Shown here: positions 7,359 through 14,751 of the stretch, one piece after another
Layout of the letters: each line of letters starts with the position of its first letter
How positions within the stretch are numbered: the first letter of the stretch is position 1
Program-made: the position numbers and the translations under genes
Notes under the pieces: generated by a model
What the model was told of the DNA's origin: nothing
The model's input: only the letters and a program-made list of their open reading frames with translations
Database searches by the model: none
Origin: a virus
Length of the DNA: 24,283 nt
Reading direction: 5' to 3' (one strand)
IMG/VR virus record: IMGVR_UViG_3300032286_001872
Location: 1-24,283 of that record

Positions 7359-8566
7359 TGTTACCAGGAATAAACATTGAATTTGAAAACGGAAACTTAG
7401 GAACGGTTGTTCCAAGTGCCGATGGTATTTTAGGAGTAATTGCGCACGCAACTGCTCCTGAGGGAACACCTACTTTTGATTACAGAACTCCGTACCAACT
7501 GAAAAGTTTGGCAGCGGTTGAAGCTTTGGGAATTATTGACGATGTGGAAAACCACGTGCTTCATAAATTCTTCAATGAGTTCTTTAACATTGCCGGAACA
7601 GGAGCAGAGATTTGGTTGATTTGTATTTCTAAAGAAGATTTACTAATAGACCATTTTGCGACAGATGGCGCTATTGAAGCATTGCTAAATACCGCTAATG
7701 GAAGTATTAAGGGCTTAGCTTGTGTGAACAATTCAGGTGCTTCAATTACAATTGAGGATGGATTGTCAGACGAAGTATTGCCATTGGTTAACGCCGCGCA
7801 AATCTATTGTGTGGATTACATGAACCGCAAAAACGTTCCTGTATTCACATTGGTGGAGGGCTTTGCCTTCAACGGTACACCGAGTGCCCTACCTGACTTG
7901 AATGAAGCAAATTTCAACCGAGTTGCTATATTGATCGGCGACACGGATTCAAGAACTGGAACGTATGCTTCCAAAGGTGCAGCACTTGGCTTATTGGCAG
8001 GTCGCATTGCAAAGAACTCAGTTCACGTAAACATTGGTAAAGTGTTAGACGGTGCAATTACTGCAGGAGACGTCTTCATCAAAGATACTGCGCCCGAGCT
8101 GTTCGATGTTGAGGCATTGCACGACAAAGGATTCATTTCTTTCCGTAACCACAATGGTCGTTCGGGTTACTTCTTTACGGATGACCCTATGGCAACTGAT
8201 GGAACGGAAGACTACGCACATATCACCAACAGACGCGTAATTGACAAGGCGTATAGAATCGCTTACGATACTTTGCTAGATGAAGTCTTGGCGGACATTC
8301 CGGTAACGAATACTGGAACCATTCACTCTTCTTACATCAAAACGTTAGAGGGTCGAGTTTTGGGAGCACTTAAAGCTAACATGACGAACAATGGCGAATT
8401 GTCGGCTGATGCTGCAGACCCAAATGATTTTGGTGCAATTTGTAAAATCAGTTCTACACAGAACTTGGTAAGTACCTCAAGAATTACGTTGGAATACTTG
8501 CGCGTTAGACCGAAAGGCATCGCTCGATACATTGATGTGCCACTTGGATTCGTGGCTTTTAACTAA
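7358..8566 (+). CDS. Contractile tail sheath protein
   Basis: This 402-residue protein forms the contractile outer tail tube. It has the N-terminal start MLPGINIEF and a repeated alpha/beta pattern with Gly-rich turns, and ends in a domain containing LEYLRVRPKGIARYIDVPLGF (about 378-398), similar to the C-terminal handshake region of DUF2586-type sheaths in Bacteroidota phages. Directly downstream are a 135-residue tube protein and then the tail chaperone, the invariant gene order of myoviruses and R-type tailocins. Size is on the short side for phage sheaths. It shares one base with the upstream stop codon. Confidence 0.85.
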   Translation: MLPGINIEFENGNLGTVVPSADGILGVIAHATAPEGTPTFDYRTPYQLKSLAAVEALGIIDDVENHVLHKFFNEFFNIAGTGAEIWLICISKEDLLIDHFATDGAIEALLNTANGSIKGLACVNNSGASITIEDGLSDEVLPLVNAAQIYCVDYMNRKNVPVFTLVEGFAFNGTPSALPDLNEANFNRVAILIGDTDSRTGTYASKGAALGLLAGRIAKNSVHVNIGKVLDGAITAGDVFIKDTAPELFDVEALHDKGFISFRNHNGRSGYFFTDDPMATDGTEDYAHITNRRVIDKAYRIAYDTLLDEVLADIPVTNTGTIHSSYIKTLEGRVLGALKANMTNNGELSADAADPNDFGAICKISSTQNLVSTSRITLEYLRVRPKGIARYIDVPLGFVAFN

Positions 8567-8584
8567 TCTTTAAATTCATTTAAA

Positions 8585-8992
8585 ATGTCATTTGATACAA
8601 GACAATACGAATGGGCTGACTTAACGCTCATTTTAGGAGGTAACGACATCACAGGTTTCAGAGGAGTGAAATACTCTGAAAAAATCGAACGTGAGCCAAT
8701 TTATGCTAAGGGCAAACATCCTCATAGCATTCAATCGGGTAATGTTGCCATTGAAGGAGAAATAACTTTGTTGCAATCAGAGCTTTTGGCTTTAGAGAAT
8801 GCTGGTAATGGTTCCATTTTAGGCTTGAGCTTAGATGCTGAAATCAACTACGGCAATCCACCAGATGCTTCAAGAACCGACCGCGTTGTTGGTTTACGCT
8901 TCACAGAAGCACCAAAAGAATTGAAGCAAGGCGACAAATTCATGGAAATCACTTTACCATTCATCGCACTACGCGTGCAAAATAATATTTAA
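8585..8992 (+). CDS. Tail tube protein
   Basis: This 135-residue protein should form the inner tube that is pushed through the host envelope. Size and the alternating beta-strand pattern (WADLTLILGGNDITGFRGV near the N-terminus, then NVAIEGEITLLQ and a C-terminal EITLPFIALRVQ) fit the gp19/FII-like tube fold, a beta barrel that stacks into hexamer rings. It sits between sheath and tail chaperone. An 18-base A/T-rich leader precedes it and the next gene starts one base after its stop. No catalytic residues are expected. Confidence 0.8.
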   Translation: MSFDTRQYEWADLTLILGGNDITGFRGVKYSEKIEREPIYAKGKHPHSIQSGNVAIEGEITLLQSELLALENAGNGSILGLSLDAEINYGNPPDASRTDRVVGLRFTEAPKELKQGDKFMEITLPFIALRVQNNI

Positions 8993-8993
8993 G

Positions 8994-9284
8994 ATGTACA
9001 AGCCAACAAAAGAAAGAATTGCCGAGCTGAAGGCCGAGCACGGAGAAATCTTCATGATTAGTGTAGAAGATAAAGCGGCTATTTTCAAAGCACCAAATCG
9101 CAAAACCTTAAGCTATGCTAACAACGCGAAGCAAGACATCGTGAAATTCAATGAAACGATTTTGAATGCTTGTTATGTTGAAGGGGACAGAGAATTGCTA
9201 GACAATGATAAGTACTTTTTAGCAGCTGGTGCAAAAGCGATTGAACTGATAGAAATTAAGGAGGCAGAGATCGTAAAGCTTTAG
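8994..9284 (+). CDS. Tail assembly chaperone, short (zero-frame) form
   Basis: A 96-residue protein between tube and tape measure, the place of the tail assembly chaperone (the role of lambda gpG, P2 gpE, Mu gp41). It is mostly helical and charged, with FKAPNRKTLSYANNAK around residues 33-48 and ends EAEIVKL. It probably binds the tape measure protein and brings it to tube subunits. In this family a minor, longer form is made by ribosomal frameshift; a frameshift signal and an open downstream frame are present here (separate entries). The gene starts one base after the tube stop. Confidence 0.8.
   Translation: MYKPTKERIAELKAEHGEIFMISVEDKAAIFKAPNRKTLSYANNAKQDIVKFNETILNACYVEGDRELLDNDKYFLAAGAKAIELIEIKEAEIVKL
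9258..9278 (+). promoter_or_regulatory. Programmed -1 ribosomal frameshift signal
   Basis: AAGGAGG at 9258-9264 is a near-perfect Shine-Dalgarno sequence inside the gene. Ten bases downstream is the slippery tetramer A-AAG at 9275-9278, where a lysine tRNA on AAG can slip back to AAA. The same spacing of internal Shine-Dalgarno and A-rich slip site is known from E. coli dnaX. The zero-frame stop is at 9282-9284, two codons past the slip codon. The -1 frame has been open since 9260 and runs to 9445. Confidence 0.75.
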
Positions 9285-9445
9285 AGGCTTCTGAGGTTAA
9301 TCCAGATGATTGGATTAGAATTGCTAATTCAAATTTGAGGAAGTACTACAATATTCAGGAGCCTGATTTACTCAGCGACCAAGAGTGGTGTATGAGAGTA
9401 CAAGAATTGAAATATTTAAGAATAAAAGAGGCTGAGAAATCTTAG
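9260..9445 (+). CDS. Tail assembly chaperone, -1 frameshift extension (T-domain-like)
   Basis: The -1 frame is open from 9260 to a TAG at 9443-9445. After slippage at K95 it adds 55 residues (beginning ALEASEVNPDDW), giving a fused protein of 150 residues. The frame has no usable start codon near its beginning, so it makes sense only as a frameshift product. The stretch PDDWIRIANSN and a closing helix rich in E/K and L look like real coding sequence and resemble the second part of known G/GT-type chaperones, which contacts tube monomers. Its last codons form the 5' arm and loop of a terminator hairpin. Confidence 0.78.
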   Translation, partial: GGRDRKALEASEVNPDDWIRIANSNLRKYYNIQEPDLLSDQEWCMRVQELKYLRIKEAEKS

Positions 9446-9454
9446 CCTCTTTTT
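9424..9454. terminator. Strong bidirectional hairpin terminator
   Basis: AAAAGAGGCT at 9424-9433 pairs perfectly with AGCCTCTTTT at 9444-9453, and the stem extends by three more pairs (one G-T) to a four-base AAAT loop. It is flanked by A's on the left and T's on the right, so it works on both strands: it ends rightward transcription after the chaperone and leftward transcription of the small membrane protein gene. Confidence 0.85.
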
Positions 9455-9476
9455 ATCAATTAAAGCATTTTAATTT

Positions 9477-9734
9477 TTAAAACAAGGAATAAATTAGAAT
9501 TGCAGCTATTGAAAGAGAAACAATTTGAATAATAAACTCTCCAACGGCCATAACTTTTTGCTCTTTAGTTAAAGTATTAAAAGTTGCTGGAGATAGTTGA
9601 CCAAATACTCTTTCCAAATTAGGTATTAAACCTGAAAAAGTTGCTGTCACGTGATTAGTTACTTTAGGAATTGACCTAATGATTAAGTAAAAAAACGCAG
9701 ACAAACCCACAATTACAATAATGGCAAATAACAT
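9477..9734 (-). CDS. Small two-helix membrane protein, possible moron / superinfection protein
   Basis: Minus-strand gene for an 85-residue protein from the ATG at 9734, filling the 275-base space between chaperone and tape measure. It has a hydrophobic helix at about residues 2-18 closed by R20, a 45-residue polar loop (PNLERVFGQLSPATFN near the middle), and a second helix at about 64-84. I recognise no family. The frame extends further upstream, but that part is antisense to the tape measure and has no hydrophobic or regular pattern, so the start at 9734 is preferred. Its start overlaps the tape measure start by 14 bases. Small antisense membrane genes inside phage structural operons are often morons expressed by the prophage, for example to block superinfection; a holin-like role is also possible. 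Confidence 0.55.
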   Translation of the reverse strand: MLFAIIVIVGLSAFFYLIIRSIPKVTNHVTATFSGLIPNLERVFGQLSPATFNTLTKEQKVMAVGEFIIQIVSLSIAAILIYSLF

Positions 9735-12252
9735 AGCATATATTTTAAGTCTTAACGACCAAATCTCATCTAAGTTAGGTAAAATCTCTGGAATGGGAGA
9801 TACTGCCGTTAAAAAATTTAAAGCTTTGTCCGAAATGACCAAAAAAGTTGAGACTACCATGCATGATATGGGAAACTCTGTTGGTTCTTTAAGACAAAAG
9901 CTAGAATTACTTAAAGCCGAAAAGGAGTGGATACCACAAAGTAATTTAAACTCCATTCGCGCTTACAATACCGAAATAAAAAAACTGGAGAAAGAAATCC
10001 AGCATTTAGATACCATCAATGGCAGTGTGTTCAAAAGAAACATGAAAGATGCCATTTCAAACTTGCCCTTTAGCAATTTAATTACAAACCCAGTTGCTTT
10101 AGCAGGCGCAGGTTTATTTTCCGCTGGGAAAAGCGCCTTTGACTTTGAGGAGGGAATGGCGAAAATTAATACAACCGCACAATTATCACAACCAAATTTA
10201 GAAAAGTTAGGTAAAAACCTAAGAAGTATTGGAGTTGAATATGGTGCAGATTTAAACACTGTTCCAGATGCTTTTGAAAAAATACTCTCTCAAACTGGAG
10301 ACGTTAAAGTTTCAACTGATATTTTAAAACAAGCTTTAAAAGGTTCTAAGGCAGGTTTTACAGACCAAATAGTAGTTGCTGATGCTCTTGCGCAAACCTT
10401 ATCTGTTGTCGGAAAAGAAAATACGAATGCAAAAGAGGTACTAGATACCTTTTTTCAAGCAAAAAACGTTGGAGCAGGAGAGTTTAAAGATTTTGCCCAA
10501 TACATGCCAGGACTAATTGCCTCAGGAAAAGCACTTGGTATTAATTTCAAAGAAACAGCTGGTGTATTTTCATATATGACAGGAAAAGGACAAAGTGCCG
10601 AACGTTCTGCCGTTTTAATGGAAAATGCTTTTTCTGCTTTAGGTAAAACAGACATTCGTGAAAATTTAAAAGCTGAGGGAATCAATGTTTTTGATGAGAA
10701 GGGAACCATTCGTTCAATGACTGCCATATTTAAAGATTTGGAAAAACGAATGAAAGGAATGAGTAATGAAGATAAGTCCTCCTTTCTTGCAAAAATGGGA
10801 TTGGTTGATAAAGAAGCTCGTTCCGCATTTATCATTATGACAGATGAAACCAAGAAGCTTTCTAATGTTATGAATGAGGTTAAAAACTCGACCGGAGCGG
10901 CCGATGAGGCGCTTAAAAACTCAATGAATAATAAACAGAAACTCCAACAACTTTGGTCAAGAATTCAAGATTTATCAATTACACTGGGTGGAGCAATTGC
11001 AGGTGTTTTAGTTCCTGCTTTTGATATTTTAGCTTCTGTATTAAGCCCAGTATTAAGTGCTACCTCATGGCTTATTGAAATGTTTGATCAAAACAAAACA
11101 GTTATAGTAACATTGGCGGCTGTTTATGGTGCTCTTTGGGTAGCCTCTAATGCAGATCTTGTGATGAAAAAATTATTAGCTGTTTGGGAAGGAAGATCAA
11201 TAATTCAGAAAAAACTTAAAGTCGCTTGGATTTGGCTTGAGAATATCGCAGTAACTGCAGTAACTGGTGCCATAAAGTTATTGATTGGTGCTGAGAAGGT
11301 ACTCAACGCTGTTATGGCTATGAATCCTTTTGGTGCGGTGATTGTTTTACTTGCGGGCTTAGCCGCTGGTGCTTATGCGCTTACAAAAATGCTTAAAGGT
11401 GCTTCTTTACACACCAAAATAATGGGAGAGGTAACGAAGGAAGCAAATATGCGGATGATTGATGAAAAGGTGGCATTAGATCAACTTTTCGGACAGTTAA
11501 AGAAAACGAATCCAGGTACTGAAGAAAGGAAAAAATTAGTTGAAGAGTTAAATCAAAAATATCCTGACTTACTTGATAAATATGATTTAGAAACAGCCAA
11601 ACTTAAGGATTTAGATAAAATCCAAAAAGAGGTTTCTAAAAATATGTACAAGAAAATCACTCAAGAAATAAAAGTAGAAAAGGCTAAAGAGTTGATGAAA
11701 TCCGCTGAGGATATGAAAGATAATTGGGCCGGTTTTGGTTCAACAAGTAGAGCAAATGAAATCAAATGGAAAAAAATTAAGGCACTTCAAAAAGAAGCAC
11801 AGTTATTACTTGAAGAGGCAAATAAACCAGAGGAAGAAAAGAAATCAAAACTTCAAAAACAGGTCGATGCACATCAAAAAATTGTCGAACTTCTTGACAC
11901 TGAGGAAAAGATTAATGCAAAAATTCAAGAGTTACAGGGATTAAAGGGAAGTGAGAAAATTGGTTCAAAAAAGTATAAACAATACATCGCCGAAATCTCA
12001 CGACTTCAAAAATTACTCAATGGAGGCAGCTCATCAGGTGGAGGTGGTAAAACAGGTGTGGGAGCATCCACCAACGAAGCAATTGCAACTGGAGGAGTAA
12101 AACAAACCACAATCAACTTAAATTTTAAGAATGTGGTGGAAAGTTTAGTGGTACGCGCTACGGATTTACAAAACAGCGCCGACCAAATAGAGCAACAAGT
12201 AGGCGATGCTCTTTTGCGCACTTTAGGTATGGCAGTAACAACGGCAGGATAA
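9721..12252 (+). CDS. Tail tape measure protein (TP901-type)
   Basis: This 843-residue protein sets tail length and sits inside the tube. Residues 30-100 are charged and coiled. About 140-400 is the TP901/PhageMin-type core, opening FDFEEGMAKINTTAQ and including GAGEFKDFAQYMPGL and KGQSAERSAVLMENAFSALG. Three hydrophobic stretches follow at about 418-455, 461-481 and 535-558, typical of regions inserting into the host membrane on DNA ejection. Residues 600-770 are lysine/glutamate-rich coiled coil, then a Ser/Gly linker and a short C-terminal domain that should contact the baseplate. No peptidoglycan hydrolase domain is visible. It follows the antisense membrane gene and overlaps its start. 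At about 0.15 nm per residue the tail would be near 125 nm, an inference. Confidence 0.92.
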   Translation: MANNIAYILSLNDQISSKLGKISGMGDTAVKKFKALSEMTKKVETTMHDMGNSVGSLRQKLELLKAEKEWIPQSNLNSIRAYNTEIKKLEKEIQHLDTINGSVFKRNMKDAISNLPFSNLITNPVALAGAGLFSAGKSAFDFEEGMAKINTTAQLSQPNLEKLGKNLRSIGVEYGADLNTVPDAFEKILSQTGDVKVSTDILKQALKGSKAGFTDQIVVADALAQTLSVVGKENTNAKEVLDTFFQAKNVGAGEFKDFAQYMPGLIASGKALGINFKETAGVFSYMTGKGQSAERSAVLMENAFSALGKTDIRENLKAEGINVFDEKGTIRSMTAIFKDLEKRMKGMSNEDKSSFLAKMGLVDKEARSAFIIMTDETKKLSNVMNEVKNSTGAADEALKNSMNNKQKLQQLWSRIQDLSITLGGAIAGVLVPAFDILASVLSPVLSATSWLIEMFDQNKTVIVTLAAVYGALWVASNADLVMKKLLAVWEGRSIIQKKLKVAWIWLENIAVTAVTGAIKLLIGAEKVLNAVMAMNPFGAVIVLLAGLAAGAYALTKMLKGASLHTKIMGEVTKEANMRMIDEKVALDQLFGQLKKTNPGTEERKKLVEELNQKYPDLLDKYDLETAKLKDLDKIQKEVSKNMYKKITQEIKVEKAKELMKSAEDMKDNWAGFGSTSRANEIKWKKIKALQKEAQLLLEEANKPEEEKKSKLQKQVDAHQKIVELLDTEEKINAKIQELQGLKGSEKIGSKKYKQYIAEISRLQKLLNGGSSSGGGGKTGVGASTNEAIATGGVKQTTINLNFKNVVESLVVRATDLQNSADQIEQQVGDALLRTLGMAVTTAG

Positions 12253-12253
12253 A

Positions 12254-12913
12254 ATGGATAAAAATCAAATCATATTCGCTTCATTGGTTGGCTCTAAAGT
12301 AGCCGAAAGCTTGCCCCGATTTGCTACAGTTCAAAATGAATTGTCGAAACGTGTTTTGCCTGTTTTGCCGATTCCATTTTTTGGCACAAGCACACGCGAT
12401 GAAATGATTGACATCGCCTACAATGATTATAAGGATTTGAATAATTGGAAATCAGATAAAAATTCATTCTCCTCTCATTTCTTTCCTTTAAGCTTTATGC
12501 GACCAGGAACAAATCAGGCATATCAATTTCCATACGAACCAATGATTTCAATATCAGGTGGAAATTCAATCGCAACCCGCAAAGTGGCAAAAGCGCCCAA
12601 CTTCATTGGAACCGTCAAAGAGCACTGGTGTCAAGATGATTATGAAATAACGATTACAGGTGTAGCAATTGGAGCGCTAGAAACAGGAAGCGTTGAAGAC
12701 TGCTATCCTATAGATCAGTTCCAAGCGCTTAAGGAATTTTGCACACATCCTGCGGGCATTCAATTGTACTGCGAGCCTTTACAATTATTAGGAATTAATA
12801 ATGTGGTCGTGAAGTCTTTTTCCTTTCCATTTACGAAAGGCGAAAACGTTCAAGCCTACGAAATACAATGTTTAAGCGATTTTACTTCAGAACTTTTACT
12901 AGAAATAGACTAA
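12254..12913 (+). CDS. Baseplate hub-associated protein, DUF6046-like
   Basis: A 219-residue protein directly after the tape measure and before the gpD-like hub, the position of the hub-tube adaptor (LysM/gp53 or Mu gp43-like roles). The readable core is APNFIGTVKEHWCQDDYEITITG at about 113-135 (residues G118, W123, DDYEI), followed by YPIDQFQAL and a C-terminal strand region. This resembles the DUF6046 group seen with contractile tails in Bacteroidota. The ATG at 12254 lies one base after the tape measure stop; its own stop overlaps the next start by one base (TAATG). The exact structural role is inferred from position. Confidence 0.6.
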   Translation: MDKNQIIFASLVGSKVAESLPRFATVQNELSKRVLPVLPIPFFGTSTRDEMIDIAYNDYKDLNNWKSDKNSFSSHFFPLSFMRPGTNQAYQFPYEPMISISGGNSIATRKVAKAPNFIGTVKEHWCQDDYEITITGVAIGALETGSVEDCYPIDQFQALKEFCTHPAGIQLYCEPLQLLGINNVVVKSFSFPFTKGENVQAYEIQCLSDFTSELLLEID

Positions 12914-13896
12914 TGTACGCACTGAATTACGACATACAATTCAATAATAATGGCAAGAAATTCAAATTGTTGCTATTGGCTTCCGTGAACATTAAAAAGT
13001 CAGTTGAGAACTTGGTGGATACTGCTACAATTGTGCTCCCCGAATCTGTGTTAAATACCGTTTTAAACATTGAAAGTAAAATTAATCGTGGCACAACTGT
13101 TACAATTAAATTAGGCTACGATAGCAATCTAAAAACAGAGTTTGTGGGCTACGTTACCGACGTCACCAATAATTCAAACGCGCTTGTGATCAACTGCGAG
13201 GATGCGCTTTTTGTGTTCCGTAAATCTGTCCAAGATAAAATATTTAAGCCTGCACCGGTGAAGTTAATCGTTCAATATCTGGTAGATCAGGTGGACAAAA
13301 GTTTCAAGGTAGTTTGCGACTTTGATTTCACGTATGAGAAATTCACAATTTACAAAGCAACGGCATTTGATGTGCTGCTGAAATTGGTAGAGGAACTGAA
13401 AGTAAACATTTACTTCAACACCGAGCTGAAGGAGTTACACGTTCACGCGCCCTATTTTGAAAAGGGTGGACAAGTCAAATACAGAATGCAAAAGAACGTG
13501 GAAAGTTCCTCATTGGAATACAAGCGTTCGGAGGATAAGAAGTTAGAAATTAACATCGAGTGTACAGGTAAGGATGGCAAAAAACTGATTGCAAAAGCAG
13601 GAGTTGAAGGTGGCGACAAAATTACCAGAACTGTTAGCGCAACCTCTCAAGGTGACTTAGATAAAATTGTTGCAAATGAGTTCCTCGTAAGAAGTGGCAA
13701 TCGCTACGAGGGTTCATTTACAGGATGGTTAATTCCATACTGCGAACCAACATATAGCATTGACTTCGCCGACGACGATTACAAAGATGAAAAAGGAGAG
13801 AATCCAAAAGCAGGACTTTACTATTGCACAAGTGTTGAAACAAACTTTTCAGATGCAGGAGGAAGTAGAACCATACAATTAGGAATTAGATTATGA
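12913..13896 (+). CDS. Baseplate hub protein, gpD / gp27-like (late control protein D family)
   Basis: This 327-residue protein should form the trimeric hub that joins tube and spike. The start at 12913 is chosen because it overlaps the upstream stop (TAATG). Family features: an N-terminal beta region (NLVDTATIVLPES near 36-48), GTTVTIKLGYD, the LKTEFVGYVTDVTN strand pair, then PVKLIVQYLVDQVDKSF, KATAFDVLLKLVEELKVNIYFN at about 155-176, typical of phage gpD/VgrG-like hubs, and a C-terminal beta domain ending IQLGIRL. It overlaps the spike gene by four bases (ATGA). No extra effector domain is present. Confidence 0.85.
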   Translation: MYALNYDIQFNNNGKKFKLLLLASVNIKKSVENLVDTATIVLPESVLNTVLNIESKINRGTTVTIKLGYDSNLKTEFVGYVTDVTNNSNALVINCEDALFVFRKSVQDKIFKPAPVKLIVQYLVDQVDKSFKVVCDFDFTYEKFTIYKATAFDVLLKLVEELKVNIYFNTELKELHVHAPYFEKGGQVKYRMQKNVESSSLEYKRSEDKKLEINIECTGKDGKKLIAKAGVEGGDKITRTVSATSQGDLDKIVANEFLVRSGNRYEGSFTGWLIPYCEPTYSIDFADDDYKDEKGENPKAGLYYCTSVETNFSDAGGSRTIQLGIRL

Positions 13897-14417
13897 GTAA
13901 ACACGCAGAAATAAAACGCTTACTGAAGCAATTAGCCGGAGGAGATTATAGCCTTCCGATTTTGGGCGAAGTTGTTTCGGTTGAAGGTGATTCTTGTACG
14001 GTTAAAGTTAGCAACATTGGAGGCTCAATTGATATTCCTGATGTAAGGTTAAAGGCAAGCATCGACGGCTCTGAAAACTGCTTATTGCTAACGCCTAAGA
14101 AAGGCACATTAGTAAGAATGATTTCTTTAACAAAAGGATTAGAGGATTTAGCAATCATTCATATTGATGAAATAGAAAGCATTTCTTACAAGCAAAATGG
14201 CTTGGAGGTTTTGATTGATTCAACGGATAAAAAAGTAATGATTAAAAACAATCAAGTAAGCTTAGTTGATGTTTTCAGTGAATTGAAATCATTACTTCAG
14301 AATTTTAGTGTGCTTTATGTTAATCCTGCTGGAGTGGCCACACCAACAACGGCAAATCCTGCAATGCTTCCGAATTTAACACAGTTTGAAACCAAGTTTA
14401 AATCTCTTTTAAAATGA
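13893..14417 (+). CDS. Baseplate spike / puncturing protein, gpV or Mu gp45-like
   Basis: A 174-residue protein with an N-terminal OB-fold-like domain (LGEVVSVEGDSCTVKV, about 25-40, and VRLKASIDG), then short repeating polar beta strands at about 100-125 (ISYKQNGLEVLID, KKVMIKNN) that look like a triple-stranded beta helix, followed by a helix and a short Pro/Asn-rich end. This is the build of contractile-tail central spikes. It is short: no extended needle and no His/Cys metal tip is seen, so a separate PAAR-like tip or a blunt spike is possible. It overlaps both neighbours by four bases (ATGA). Confidence 0.75.
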   Translation: MSKHAEIKRLLKQLAGGDYSLPILGEVVSVEGDSCTVKVSNIGGSIDIPDVRLKASIDGSENCLLLTPKKGTLVRMISLTKGLEDLAIIHIDEIESISYKQNGLEVLIDSTDKKVMIKNNQVSLVDVFSELKSLLQNFSVLYVNPAGVATPTTANPAMLPNLTQFETKFKSLLK

Positions 14418-14749
14418 AAGGTTACGGCATCCAATTAAACGACACGAACGACGGTTCTGAATTGTGCGACTTAAAAGTTGACATCAAACGTGATGCTTCA
14501 GGCAAAATTGTTAGCGGTTTTTCTATTGGTTCAACCTTGGAGCAAAACAAAGCGCTGCTTCTCATATTGCAACCAGGAGAATTGAAAGAGCACCTAACTG
14601 TTGGCGTTGGAATAAATGACATGTTACTTGGCGCCGACTTATTAGCGATGCGCCACAAGATAAGAAAGAACTTCGCCGCTGATGGGTTGACCATTACCGA
14701 GCTGAAGCTTTACAATACTAATCAAATTTCAATCAAAGCAAATTATTAA
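14414..14749 (+). CDS. Baseplate wedge protein, gpW / gp25-like
   Basis: A 111-residue protein that initiates sheath assembly at the baseplate in related tails. It matches the gp25 pattern in size and layout: an N-terminal segment, an EQNKALLLILQPGELKEHLTVGVG block around 43-66 (Q44, G54, E55, G63), which corresponds to the conserved core of this family, then helices NDMLLGADLLAMRHKIRKNF and a final beta strand. It overlaps the spike gene by four bases and is followed after two bases by the gpJ-like gene. No lysozyme activity is implied despite the historical family name. Confidence 0.85.
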   Translation: MKGYGIQLNDTNDGSELCDLKVDIKRDASGKIVSGFSIGSTLEQNKALLLILQPGELKEHLTVGVGINDMLLGADLLAMRHKIRKNFAADGLTITELKLYNTNQISIKANY

Positions 14750-14751
14750 AA

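Noticed and set aside
9283-9450. Possible anti-terminator: AGAGGCT at 9283-9289 could pair with AGCCTCT at 9444-9450
   Set aside because: Only seven pairs across about 150 bases, competing with a 13-pair local hairpin; more likely chance or a repeat of a common codon pair.
10455-10853. Minus-strand frame within the tape measure gene
   Set aside because: Antisense to the TP901 core; serine/phenylalanine-rich shadow pattern and no terminator or promoter, unlike the 9477-9734 gene.
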